Assembly: GCA_010909165.1 (NCBI GenBank)
Contig: MU008163.1
Coordinates: forward strand, 1,674,001 to 1,738,000
Reading direction: 5' to 3'
Length of the DNA stretch: 64,000 nucleotides
Source: Anthoceros angustus
Taxonomy: Eukaryota; Streptophyta; Anthocerotopsida; Anthocerotales; Anthocerotaceae
Positions 22,934-33,656 of this stretch are shown piece after piece. The notes below the pieces were generated by a model. It searched no databases. It worked only from the letters and a program-made list of their open reading frames with translations, and was not told where the DNA came from. Numbering within the stretch: position 1 is the stretch's first letter; each line of letters starts with the position of its first letter. The translations under genes and the position numbers were made by a program.

Positions 22934-23211
22934 TGATTCATGTCACTAGTTCTTAGGCCAAAATAGCGGTCAATTTACAGATGGACCATAGTACTAGCAT
23001 CACATGCTTTCAGGGCATACATAGTGAAATAATCTTTATTAATTATGAATAACTCTCAAAATCCAGGGAGTATTATGCAATAGCGTCTGCGAAACACTCC
23101 TTGCCATAGTGTACCACAGGTGACGTGGTCCAAATGGCTTAGGCCAAATGGACACACATTTATGAATGTGGTTATTAAGCATCCTGCACTTGGATCGGTA
23201 CTTGAATGGGG

Positions 23212-23270
23212 TGCCTAAAGGGAATGGATGCACCAATGGGGTGCCTAAAGGGAATGGATGCCCTTGGAGC
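23212..23270. repeat. 31-bp direct repeat, two copies
   Basis: AATGGGGTGCCTAAAGGGAA+TGGATGC appears twice in tandem. The surrounding 22,934-23,711 holds no recognised gene. Confidence 0.7.
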
Positions 23271-23711
23271 AAGTAGCGTAGGCATACCATGGTACAAGTA
23301 CCAAGTCCCACGGCGGAAATCAGTCCTTAGTGGACTTAAATAAAATTCTTCTTCTATACCTTGAACGGGCATTTTTCTTGTAAAACCGTACTATGAAATA
23401 CAAGCCTGATGGCTAAGAAAACGTGAACGTGGTGTCATACCTCTTGTCCGAATTGAAACTTGATAATCCACGATGCTCGATACCCCGGGAGCGTTATGAA
23501 AAGCCTATTTCCTTCGCCTAGTCTGCCGGGTTGTACAATGTACACTGGTGCACCGCTGGCTGGTAGGTTCAGCTAGGCTCACCTTCTGAGATTGCAAAAG
23601 GACGGTGGTTTTTCGGCCCGTGCAGACTTGATGCTGGGGCCAATCTCTGACAAGGAGAAGGAAGGTGCCCCTTGGTCTATAATGTACAATACCCATGTTT
23701 TTGCTGCAAAA

Positions 23712-25358
23712 CTATGAAGCAGGGGACACAGCGACAGGAATTCCAGGCTTCGGCTCCAACACGCTCACATTTGGAAGAGATTTGGCCAGAAGCTCCTGTA
23801 ATTACAAGCCCGCAATGCGAGTGAAGAACTAGGAAAAGACCGAATTTTGGACAATAGTAAGAAAAGGCTACCTTGAATTCTTCAGTCGTGCCCTTCTGTT
23901 TCACAAGCAGGCTGAGGAGGCCTTTGGCATCCAACTCGCCATTATTCATTGTCAGGACGTACCTGGCAGAGCATGGGACCCATGAGGTAAATGGCATGTA
24001 TAAATGATGGCACACTAGGAGGAGGAGGAAGAAGAAGGTGAGGTAAGGTTACTTGGGTTTCAGCAGCTTGGCCAGCTCTACTGCATCCTCCTGGCCTGAT
24101 ACAAGAGTGTATCCAGGTAGGACTTGCTTGATGACAGGAGTTAGAAGAACATCGATTGGCTCCTCCTTCTCCAAGAGAGATCGGTTAAAGATGCAGTGAG
24201 GCTCATAGTATATGGACAGCTTTGGGTCCAGCAGCTGCAGAAAGTACCTACAGGTGCCATACAGGGGTGACTCCATGAATTCCTAAATGGCTGTGTTCAC
24301 CAGGAGAATTGCAGCGAGGGTGACGAAGACGCAGACTTACCCATTTTCAGGCCGTTGCCAGGGAGGACCCAGGACTGGTCCAGGAGAGGCACGAATTTTG
24401 AGCTCAGATTCACGTCCTTTCACTGTGGTAGTATCACCAGGTTCAAGGTAGGTAACCTGCCAAGAAGAACGCCATAAGCATCTTGTGGAAGAGGAAGATC
24501 AGCCGGGAAGGAAGTCTGGCAGGGACGACCGCATCCAGTACCTCCTTGTAGAAATTCTTCAAGATAGGCTCCGCATTTGGGGAGGAAATGACCTTCAGGT
24601 CTGGCAACATCTTGGACAAAGGACCCAGTGTCTTTGCATGGCAGTGGTCATCGTAACCTTGGGTGATGAGCAGAACATCAATGACAGGTAGATCTTCCAG
24701 CTAAAAGGCCGAGGAAAAAGGAGTGCAAAGGGTCATGGACCATGCGGCAACAGACACCTTCCAAACAACACGGCAAACATTGAGGCAGTACCTGGAAATC
24801 CTTCATCTCCAGCTTCCCTGCATCGTAGAAGATGGGAATCCCAAAGTCCAAATTTCCCACCAACACCGGGTCAACCAAAATGGTTATGTCTCCCACCTTC
24901 CACAACCAGCTGTTCCCCTGCCACATGAAAGCAACTCAGGGCAACGACGCAAGACTATGCAACAACTTGCCAAGCCATGCCATGACCAGTCGTGAACAGA
25001 CCTCCAGATAGGTCACTTGGAAGGGAGAATCGCTGGTTCCAGGAACTGCTGCCTCTTCCTGCAAAGTGCCTGGAGCTGCAGCTCCCATCACCCCTCTACA
25101 TTTATCCCTCGATTCCTCCCCCCTTGTCGAAAGAGCTGAAGCAGCCAGCCATCGATTCCCGCGCCAAGTCCCGACAACGTGTGACGAACAAACATGCAAT
25201 GGAGCCGCACCGGAAACCCTTGGATACAAAGCGGCAGCCGGACTGTCGAACGCATTGGCAGGAGTGCGACAATCCGACCCGGAACAACCCGGTCCCAGAC
25301 CAGCTTGCTTCAAGCAGGATAAGGCAACCCTGGAGGAGCAGGAAGCCAACCCCGCCAT
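23712..25358 (-). CDS. Metallo-beta-lactamase-fold protein, plastid-type
   Basis: Seven exons with consistent phases give 375 residues: 25,002-25,358, 24,792-24,917, 24,542-24,700, 24,341-24,456, 24,053-24,247, 23,872-23,962 and 23,712-23,795. The fold is seen in GNSWLWKVGDITILVDPVLV, VLLITQGYDDHCHAKTL (the H/D metal-loop region in a Q-G-x-D-D-H-x-H form), GPVLGPPWQRPENG, SIYYEPHC, and LTPVIKQVLPGYTLVSGQED. It matches a plant family of predicted metallo-hydrolase/oxidoreductases of unknown substrate. I chose MAGLASCSSRV at 25,358 because it begins a Ser/Arg-rich transit-peptide-like region. An upstream Met at 25,730 would overlap the divergent gene. Its starts face the small gene at 25,687. 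Confidence 0.85.
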
Positions 25359-25686
25359 AGCCCAGGGGTTTGTGCAATCCTTAGCCCGGGAATCGAAGCC
25401 GAGCTCTGTCACGTCACCGCATGTCAGGCTCACGGCATGGCAAAATGCCATCCCGCTGCATACCCAGCTCAAATCAGGTCGGCGGACTTGGCAGCATCTG
25501 GGCCACAGACCGGTTCGCGCATCTGGCAACACAGAAATTCCTTCCAGCCTCCAGGTCATCACCTGCTTCCAGTTGGCTTCACGGACATCCACCATTTGGC
25601 ATCCCACTCCAGTTTCTTTCAACACAGCAGAATCCAGACATAAAAAACTGGCTCGCAAGCCCGTTCGCCCACTTTTCTGATCTCTC

Positions 25687-26240
25687 ATGACTCCAGCTAT
25701 GGCCGCCGCCAGACGGGTTTCTACAATCATGAGCCGCCAGCTCCTCCAGCCCCAGGCGACGATTGCGAGCTACGCAGCAACTAAACCCACAACATCCAGC
25801 CGAATCCAAGGTACGTCGTGCACGCACACTAATCTTGCACCACCAAGTCCTTCCCCCAGCTATTTAAGTATTCACGATCAAACATAGGAAACTCGGTGGG
25901 CGAGCATGTCGGCGAGGACATCAACATCATGGAGTCCGGGAATCTATCCCAAGGTACATCACGCTGCACGCACATCGATCTCGATCTATCCATACCTACA
26001 GTTTGTCCGAGTTTCGGAGAGATGCTATCAATTTGTATCATAACTCGTCTCACTCTCGCAGGTACCTTGAAGAGCCAACCTGGTTATTCTGCCAAGAAAG
26101 CTGCCCTGGAGAAGCTTGGGCCTGAGGAACATGAGGAGGCAGACAAGGAAGCTGTACAAGGCAAAGACAAGAAAGATTCACCCAACGCAGACGAAGTTTG
26201 CGAGCGTGTTCTCAAAGATGACATTCCTGTAGGCATTTGA
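25687..26240 (+). CDS. Small protein with mitochondrial-type presequence, 122 aa
   Basis: Exons 25,687-25,810, 25,888-25,953 and 26,062-26,240 join in frame; both introns are GT-AG (77 and 108 bases). The N-terminus (MAAARRVSTIMSRQLLQPQA) is basic, Ser/Ala-rich and free of acid, as in mitochondrial targeting sequences. The mature part is acidic and hydrophilic (LGPEEHEEADKEAVQGKDKK) with no membrane segment or known domain, reminiscent of small LEA-like or stress proteins. I do not recognise the family. The first or second Met (25,687 or 25,699) could start. It is divergent to the metallo-beta-lactamase gene, with about 330 bases between start codons. Confidence 0.65.
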
Positions 26241-26725
26241 AAACGTCGTGCAGTCTGTAATGTGCGTTTGTAATGTGCAGTGTACATGTGCGTTGCCTTG
26301 GTTTACAGTACACTTTAGCGGCGGCAAATTCACATTGCGCACGAAAACAAAACACGAAAGTATCCAATTGTATCGGTAGATATCACAGATTTCATGGCTT
26401 TCAACGAAGGAAGGCATTCGGTTTTGTTCAAGAGCATCAAGTAGTCGCTTCCCAAGAAAGATGACATTTTACAAGGCACAATTTCGTTCAAGAGCATCGA
26501 GTAAGATCAATCTTCAAATCTTCTGTTATATATACAAAACACCATGTGCAGTACCGGTACATTAAATCTACCAGTGGACACCACAAATCCAAACTCACTT
26601 GGATGGCACACAAGTTTCAAGTACAAACACTTGTCGACTGACACCGCTATCCTTCTTCACTAAGGAAGAGGTATGTACAGATTGTAAAGCTCCTGACAGG
26701 TCCTAGAAACAATGGATCCAGGAAT
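26241..26725. other. Intergenic, nothing recognised
   Basis: Holds the 3' flank of the small plus-strand gene and of the minus-strand LEA-like terminal exon. No gene, RNA or transposon end was seen. Confidence 0.5.
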
Positions 26726-26926
26726 TTACAACCTTGCATCTTTAGACTTGTCACCTCCTTCGACTACCTCTTCCATGGGATCCGTAGTAGGATCCGGCAC
26801 CCCAGTGTCTTGCGGATCAGCTGAAGCAGCAGCAGCCAGCTTCAATCCCATTTCGTCATGCTTGGCTCCAGCCTCCTGAGGGTGAGGACTCCCCACAACC
26901 GCTTCCTTAAACTGCATCACCTTCTC
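26726..26926 (-). pseudogene. Probable 3' coding end of a LEA gene, cut off by an RPAC1 insertion
   Basis: The frame reads EKVMQFKEAVVGSPHPQEAG, then a hydrophilic acidic tail ending DKSKDARL and stop. Upstream it runs straight into RPAC1 exon 3 (VPTMAIEKV) through shared bases AGAAGGTG. It does not belong to RPAC1, whose real end is at 14,157. I infer that it is the C-terminus of the LEA gene whose body begins at 27,760, because that LEA repeat contains the same KEKVGQ codons at such a junction. This is an inference from layout. Confidence 0.45.
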
Positions 26927-27759
26927 TATGGCCATTGTGGGCACCTGCAGGACAAATGCTACCGAGTCACAGACTGCCACCATTTCCAAAAAGGCCCCAA
27001 CTACTAAAACATCCCTGCAAGCCTGTCCAACAGCCAGACCTCCGCAATGAGTATCCTCCGAAAAGCGTTGGCCAAGGAGGCATCGATACCAGCGATTTCA
27101 AACTCGATGTCATCCTCCGTCAACCGAGTAACCTGCACCCTGAGGTTTTTCCGGAACTCGTCAAAGGTCAAGCTGTTGTCCACCCCGGAGGCCATATAGG
27201 CTCCGGAGTAATGCACCGGGTCCGTCTGCAAATTCAGCTTAAGCAATTCAGGCACAAGCAGAGCAGAGGTGAATGAACTCGAAGTCGAGGACACAGAGCA
27301 GCAGTGATTCAAGTACATAAATTGGCGCGTCCGGGTTGCACACCACCGCGTCCGCTGGAGCTCCAGGTGCTCCGGGAGCCGCCCCTTGGGCACATCGTCC
27401 AGGTCCCCATGCCGGGCCATGGCCGCAGCCAGTGTAAATCACTCAGACTTGTGGCTTAAACCCTGGTTTTAGGGCCGGGAGCGGGTTAGGAAAATCTTCA
27501 GAGCCAGGATAACACCCTGAACAATGGCATACCAAGATGGGAATTACCGAGAAGAGGATGACAGATGGGCTCAAAATCCTGTCTGAATTGTGTCCAAATT
27601 GCTAGCCGGTGAAGTGCAGACTGTGATATCAGTGTGGCATCTAACAAGTGCTTGTCCAGCAATTTGACCCAAATAGTTGATGGATACCACCGTCACTCCT
27701 CGTTCACTAAATCCTAAATCATATGGCCCATCTCGTTATGTACCTAGGTGTCTGATGCC
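26918..27759. repeat. Duplicated segment D4, copy 2: RPAC1 fragment inserted in the LEA locus
   Basis: A copy of 15,588-16,439 lacking ten bases in seven short-run indels and showing no substitution. It carries RPAC1 exons 1-2 and the first codons of exon 3 on the minus strand. Exon 1 is frameshifted (ACCACCCGCG became ACCACCGCG), so it is a pseudogene fragment. At the right end TCTGATGCC is shared by both parents (RPAC1 upstream DNA and the LEA repeat). At the left end CACCTTCT is shared. Confidence 0.88.
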
Positions 27760-28833
27760 TTCTGCTTGGCAGACTCCGTGGTCTCTGATGCCTTCTGCTT
27801 GGCCGAACTTGGCCTCGGCTCCTCTCTCTGTACTGCTTCCTCCGCCTTCCGCTGCGCCTCCTCCTTGGTCTCCCTGGCTTTTGTTGCTGCCTCCTCCACC
27901 TGGCGATTGAACTCCTGTGGTCTCTCCCGCGCTGCTTCATGGACTCTCTGGTTTCAGACGCCTTCTGCTTCATGGATTCCTTAATCTCAGACGCCTTCTG
28001 CTTTGCAGATTCGGTGGTTTCAGACGCCTTCTGCTTGGCAGACTCCGTGGTTTGAAGCCTTCTGCTTGGCAGACTCCGTGGCATCAGACGCCTTCTGCTT
28101 GGCAGACTCCGTGGTATCAGCCACAGTGTCCTGAGCCCTACCGGCCGCTTCCTCTGCTCTCCGCTCAACTTCCTCCTCCGTCTCACCGGCTCTCGCTGAA
28201 GCATCCTCCACTCTGTGCTTGAATTCCTCCATGGTCTCTCCCGCGCGCTGCTTCATGGACTGCGGTCTCGGCAGTGCTCTGCTTGGCCGACTCCGCAGTC
28301 TGCCCTACCTTCTCCTTGGTAGACTGTGCCATCTCACCTGCCTTCTCCTTGGCAGACTGCGCCATTCCACCTGCCTTGTCCCTGGCGCTCTCGGCGGTCT
28401 CCAGTGCCGCTCGCGGTCCTGCTCCAGCTGTTCCCTCCCGGCCCCGTGAGCTCCTCCAGCTTCTTCCTCGCCACCTCCACCATGTCCTGCAGCTTCCCCA
28501 TGGCAGAGTCCTTCGTCTCCACCGCCGTCTGCTGCGCACTCTCCTGGCCTCATTCGCCTTGTCCGCAGCCTGGCTCGCCTTCTCAGCAGTGGCTTCCTTG
28601 CTCCTCTCCGTCGCCTCCGCCAGAGTTTCCTTGGCCCTGATGTACCGGTCCTGCGCCTCCTTCAAGGCCGCAGCAGCGGAGTCCGCTGCCGCGCCACCGT
28701 ACTCCGACATGGACTCCCTCGCTTTGTCCGTGGCATAGGACGCCTTCTCCCTCGCAGCTCCCGATCTCTCGTCCGCTTCCTTCCCGGCATCCGTGCGGTG
28801 CTCTTCACTTTTGTACTCCTTCTCCGACGCCAT
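27760..28833 (-). pseudogene. Group 3 LEA protein gene, copy A (truncated, frameshifted)
   Basis: Starts MASEKEYKSEEHRTDAGKEA at 28,833 and reads LEA_4-type 11-mer repeats (KEAQDRYIRAKETLAEATER, ESAKQKASDATE). Compared with copy B it has one-base losses, for example near 28,543 (CTCTCCTGG against CTCTCCCTGG), which break the frame. It is cut at 27,759 by the RPAC1 segment. Group 3 LEA proteins are disordered, form amphipathic helices on drying and protect membranes and proteins. Confidence 0.8.
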
Positions 28834-29752
28834 GGCTACAATGTTCCTCGACTTCGTCCTCAGCGGGAGCTGGTGCTGGTGCTACTTCTCCTGCTGCTTG
28901 TGAAGCTTGCTCGCCTGAAGGCTGCAAGATCCTAGGAGCACAACTCGATCAACCTTGCGGAATGCAGATGCTTGCAGGGGCATGCAAGTCCGACTGGGGA
29001 GAGCAAGATGCTTGTACGCAACACGGTAACATACAGACAAGAGCAAGAGCAGATGATCCCGAGCTGGTACTAGGCTGCCACCCTGCTCGGTCTTAATGAT
29101 CCCATTTTCAGCCGAGGACGGAGGGAATGCTGAAGTGGAGCAACACGCGGCGCATCACAGAGCTGCCAAGGCAGCAGAGCTGTGCACGTCACAGCCTGTT
29201 CCTCATTTCGAGGCCAGCCAGCGTGCTGGATGGCTCAGATGTGGCATGCCTCTGTGGAACATCACAACTCTTTCCTTTCTTGTACAAGTCCGTTACCGCA
29301 CTCGCAGCCGCTCATCTCTTTGCGCCCACGCTAGCAAGGTGGCAACGTCAGGACTGTGGAGACCAGCGATCGAAAATTTGGTTGCGGCCATTTGTTATCG
29401 CCCGGACCATCAAAGGACGTCATCTATGCGAAGAAGTTTGGGTTGAGTTTGTTACAAGTTCAGGTAAGTCATGTTTGTTGGAAGTGTTAAAAGCATAGAG
29501 GTCTATGCCTTATGCCTGTGGAATGGGCTTCCGCTCTGCTTCAGTTTGATGTTTTCTCACTAGCACTGGTTCTTCAGTTATCGGTTGTGCCGAGAGGCAT
29601 GCAAGGGTGCATGTGTGGCTAAGTGGGAATGAGAGGAGCCCATTCCGATTGCAAAGACGCTGCTGATGAGCCTGCGGCTCTGCGGCCACCGAGCATCACT
29701 TGGGCACTGTGCAATAGGGCAACAACGGTGACTCTCAAATCACTGCACTCGT
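28834..29752. repeat. LEA upstream region, copy A of the tandem duplication
   Basis: Matches 31,291 to about 32,230 with numerous small indels and few substitutions. At 29,752 the sequence (CACTGCACTCGTTTC) jumps into the 3' part of LEA copy B, marking the duplication breakpoint. No other gene is seen. Confidence 0.8.
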
Positions 29753-31290
29753 TTCCTTGGCAGACTCCGTGGTCTCTGATGCCTTCTGCTTCATGGATTC
29801 CTTAATCTCAGACGCCTTCTGCTTGGCCGACTCCGCAGTCTGCCCTACCTTCTCCTTGGCAGACTCCGTGGCATCAGACGCCTTCTGCTTCATGGACTCT
29901 CTGGTTTCAGATGCCTTCTGCTTTACAGACTCCGTGGCATCAGACGCCTTCTCCTTGGCAGACTCCGTGGCATCAGACGCCTTCTGCTTCATGGACTCCG
30001 CGGTCTCGGCAGTGCTCTGCTTGGCAGACTCCGTGGCATCAGACGCCTTCTCCTTGGTAGACTGTGCCATCTCACCTGCCTTCTCCTTGGTCTCCCCGGC
30101 TTTTGTTGCTGCCTCCTCCTTGGTAGCAGCCTCCTCCACTCTGCGCTTGAACTCCTCCGTGCTCTCTCCCGCGCGCTGCTTCATGGATTCCGCGGTCTCT
30201 GATGCCTTCTGCTTGGCAGACTCTGTGGTCTCTGATGCTTTCTGCTTGGCCGAATCCTTGGCCTCGGCTCCTCTCTGTACTGCTTCCTCCGCCTTCCGCT
30301 GCGCCTCCTCCTTGGTCTCCCCGGCTTTTGTTGCTGCCTCCTCCACCCGGCGATTGAACTCCTCCGTGGTCTCTCCCGCGCGCTGCTTCATGGACTCTCT
30401 GGTTTCAGATGCCTTCTGCTTCATGGATTCCTTAATCTCAGACGCCTTCTGCTTTGCAGATTCGGTGGTTTCAGACGCCTTCTGCTTTACAGACTCCGTG
30501 GTTTCCGAAGCCTTCTGCTTGGCAGACTCCGTGGCATCAGACGCCTTCTTCTTAGCAGACTCCGTGGTATCAGCCACAGTGTCCCGAGCCCTACCGGCCG
30601 CTTCCTCTGCTCTCCGCTCAACTTCCTCCTCCGTCTCACCGGCTCTCGCTGAAGCATCCTCCACTCTGTGCTTGAATTCCTCCATGGTCTCTCCCGCGCG
30701 CTGCTTCATGGACTCCGCGGTCTCGGCAGTGCTCTGCTTGGCCGACTCCGCAGTCTGCCCTACCTTCTCCTTGGTAGACTGTGCCATCTCACCTGCCTTC
30801 TCCTTGGCAGACTGCGCCATTCCACCTGCCTTGTCCCTGGCGCTCTCGGCGGTCTCCCGAGTGCCGCTCGCGGTCTGCTCCAGCTGTTCCCTCCCGGCCC
30901 CCGTGAGCTCCTCCAGCTTCTTCCTCGCCACCTCCACCATGTCCTGCAGCTTCCCCATGGCAGAGTCCTTCGTCTCCACCGCCGTCTGCTGCGCACTCTC
31001 CCTGGCCTCATTCGCCTTGTCCGCAGCCTGGCTCGCCTTCTCAGCAGTGGCTTCCTTGCTCCTCTCCGTCGCCTCCGCCAGAGTTTCCTTGGCCCTGATG
31101 TACCGGTCCTGCGCCTCCTTCAAGGCCGCAGCAGCGGAGTCGCTGCCGCGCCACCGTACTCCGACATGGACTCCCTCGCTTTGTCCGTGGCATAGGACGC
31201 CTTCTCCCTCGCAGCTCCCGATCTCTCGTCCGCTTCCTTCCCGGCATCCGTGCGGTGCTCTTCACTTTTGTACTCCTTCTCCGACGCCAT
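29735..31290 (-). CDS. Group 3 LEA protein, copy B
   Basis: ATG at 31,290 (MASEKEYKSEEHRTD) leads into about 500 residues of LEA 11-mers (TESAKQKASDA, ESMKQKASETR, EEFKHRVEDASARAG). There is no Cys, Trp or hydrophobic core, as expected for a desiccation-protective disordered protein. The 5' end is out of frame with the rest: a base is missing near 31,140 (GAGTCGCTGCC, where copy A has GAGTCCGCTGCC). With it restored the reading runs to 29,735. The natural 3' end appears lost at the duplication breakpoint (29,752); the last codons (ETSAVI) come from the neighbouring duplicated flank. Whether it is functional is unclear. Confidence 0.75.
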
Positions 31291-32471
31291 GGCTACAATG
31301 TTCCTCGACTTCGTCCTCAGCGGGAGCTGGTGCTGGTGCTGATACTTCTCCTGCTGCTTGTGAAGCTTGCTCGCTCGAAGGCTGCAAGATCCTAGGAGCA
31401 CAACTCGATCAACCTTGCGGAATGCAGATGCTTGCAGGGGGCATGCAAGTCCGACTGGGGCGGGAGAGCAAGATGCTTGTACGCAACACGGTAACATACA
31501 GACAAGAGCTGCAAGAGCAGATGATCCCGAGCTGGTACTAGGCTGCCACCCTGCTCGGTCTTAATGATCCCATTTTCAGCCGAGGACGGAGGGGAATGCT
31601 GAAGTGGAGCAACACGCGGCGCATCACAGAGCTGCCAAGGCAGCAGAGCTGTGCACGTCACAGCCTGTTCCTCATTTCGAGCCAGCCAGCGTGCTGGATA
31701 GCTCAGATGTGGCATGCCTCTGTGGAACATCACAACTCTTTCCTTTCTTGTACAAGTCCGTTACCGCACTCGCAGCCGCCATCATCTCTTTGCGCCCACG
31801 CTAGCAAGGTGGCAACGTCAGGACTGTGGAGACCAGCGATCGAAAATTTGGTTGCGGCCATTTGTTATCGCCCGGACCATCAAAGGACGTCATCTATGCG
31901 AAGAAGTTTGGGTTGAGTTTGTTACAAGTTCGAGTAAGTCATGTTTGTTGGAAGTGTTAAAAGCATAGAGGTCTATGCCTTATGCCTGTGGAATGGGCTT
32001 CCCGCTCTGCTTCAGTTTGATGTTTTCTCACTAGCACCGGTTCTTCAGTTATCGGTTGTGCCGAGAGGCATGCGGGGGTGGGGTGCATGTGTGGCCCGGC
32101 GGGAATGAGAGGAGCCCATTCCGATTGCAAAGACGCTGCTGATGAGCCTGCGGCTCTGCGGCCACCCGAGCATCACTTGGGCACTGTGCAATAGGGCAAC
32201 AACGGTGACTCTCAAATCCACTGCACTCGTTTCGTGGCACGCTCAGTTGTAGCCATCCTTCGGGGGGTTGTTGCTTATCTCAAAGCCTAGAGATTGACAC
32301 CCATGTACTGCACCATCGACACCATCGACACCATCACCGAGTGACCAGCTGGTTCCAGAATGCGACAACTTGGATTGCATACAGACAAAGTTTACCTTGG
32401 TTAGCATCATAAGAGGCCCATGCCGCTTGACTGGGGCAGTGACTGGAAAAGAGAGCACAGAGCACTCTGGA

Positions 32472-33656
32472 CTATCTCCCTCTTCGTCTTCTCCTGGACG
32501 GATATTTGTATTGCCTCTCCCATATCACGGTATCAGCCTCCTCTGTTCTGCCTGCAGCCTTCAATGTTTCTGCGATGAGCTGATAAGTAGCTTCATCCGG
32601 AGTCAGACGAGCCTCTTTCATGCGCCTGAACAATTTTGCGACTTCCTCCACATTTCCTGCCTTGGAGTGCACCTCTATCATGGCACTGTAAGCAAGCTCA
32701 CTGCGTTTGCACTTAGCCTCCGGCATGCGGTCGAACAGCTGACATGCCTCTTGGATCTTGCCCGAGGCTCCCAAGCTCCGAATCATAACAGCGTGGGTGT
32801 GGTTGTTGGGCCGGCACCCGGCCAGAGCCATCTGCTGGTACACCCTCATAGCCTCGTAGTGGAACCTCTGCTTCGCAAGGGAGTGGAGGAGAGAGTTGTA
32901 AGTCTCCTTGTTGGGCTTGCAGCCGCGTGCCTCCATGGCCGCCACCACCCTCACAGCTTCCTTCACGTTCCACAGTCTTCCGTACCACTTCACCAGTATG
33001 TTGTAGGTGGGAGCATCGGGTGGGCAGCCCTCCCGGTGCATCGTCTGCAGCAACTCCTCCATGGCCCTGAAGTTCCCACTCCGCCCGAACACATTCATCA
33101 TGGTGTAGTAGGTGTGGCCGTTGTGCTTGAACCCCGGCTGCCCTGCCGCCCAGTTGAAGAAACCCCATGCCATGTCCGCGTTCACAGTCAGCCTCTTCAC
33201 CACCATGTTCACTCTGTGCGGAGTCATATACCACCCCAGCCCCTCCACGCTCTTGCCTCGATCCTCCCCCCATTTCCCCTTCCCCAGCACCTCAACCACC
33301 CTCTTGGCAATCTTCAAATCCGAAGGCGGATCGACCACCTTGGTACCGGATTTGGCAGCAGAACCCAACTCCAAAGCAGCAGCCCCTGCGCCTTGAGCAC
33401 AGCTAGTGTACACGTTCCGGCATACGCTCAACAGAAAAGCATACCTCCATCCAGCACCACTTCGTGTGGAAAATGCAGGCCACACATCCAACTGCTGTGC
33501 AGCCCGGTCCCTAGATCTCGCACCACGAAGCCTTCCTTGCACCTTCCTGTCCCCTTCCTGGCATCCAACACCTTCCTGGAAGCATCTCGCAGCTCCCAGG
33601 ATCTTCTTGCGCTGTGCCGATGATGCAAGCCTCCACCAGGTGATGGCATTTGGCAT
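32472..33656 (-). CDS. P-class PPR protein, organelle-targeted
   Basis: One uninterrupted 394-residue frame. The basic N-terminus (MPNAITWWRLASSAQRKK) suits an organelle presequence. PPR motifs follow at regular 35-residue spacing: HTYYTMMNVFGRSGNFRAME, PTYNILVKWYGRLWNVKEAV, ETYNSLLHSLAKQRFHYEAM, HTHAVMIRSLGASGKIQEAC, AYSAMIEVHSKAGNVEEVA and ATYQLIAETLKAAGRTEEAD. It ends with a basic RRRRRGR tail and has no E or DYW domain. Such proteins bind organelle RNA for processing, stability or translation. It is divergent to BRR2, with 339 bases between start codons. Confidence 0.88.
   Translation of the reverse strand: MPNAITWWRLASSAQRKKILGAARCFQEGVGCQEGDRKVQGRLRGARSRDRAAQQLDVWPAFSTRSGAGWRYAFLLSVCRNVYTSCAQGAGAAALELGSAAKSGTKVVDPPSDLKIAKRVVEVLGKGKWGEDRGKSVEGLGWYMTPHRVNMVVKRLTVNADMAWGFFNWAAGQPGFKHNGHTYYTMMNVFGRSGNFRAMEELLQTMHREGCPPDAPTYNILVKWYGRLWNVKEAVRVVAAMEARGCKPNKETYNSLLHSLAKQRFHYEAMRVYQQMALAGCRPNNHTHAVMIRSLGASGKIQEACQLFDRMPEAKCKRSELAYSAMIEVHSKAGNVEEVAKLFRRMKEARLTPDEATYQLIAETLKAAGRTEEADTVIWERQYKYPSRRRRRGR

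Noticed and set aside
24936-25730. A 264-residue single-exon gene
   Set aside because: Its end is exon 1 of the metallo-beta-lactamase-fold gene (VTYLE joins GNSWLW after a GT-AG intron), and its upstream part overlaps the divergent gene's start.
29757-31541. A 594-residue plus-strand reading frame opposite the LEA gene
   Set aside because: It is the antisense of low-complexity LEA repeats (regular 11-mers avoid stops on both strands). The minus strand has the family signature and start.
32370-33623. A 417-residue plus-strand frame
   Set aside because: Antisense shadow of the P-class PPR gene, whose minus-strand motifs are clear.
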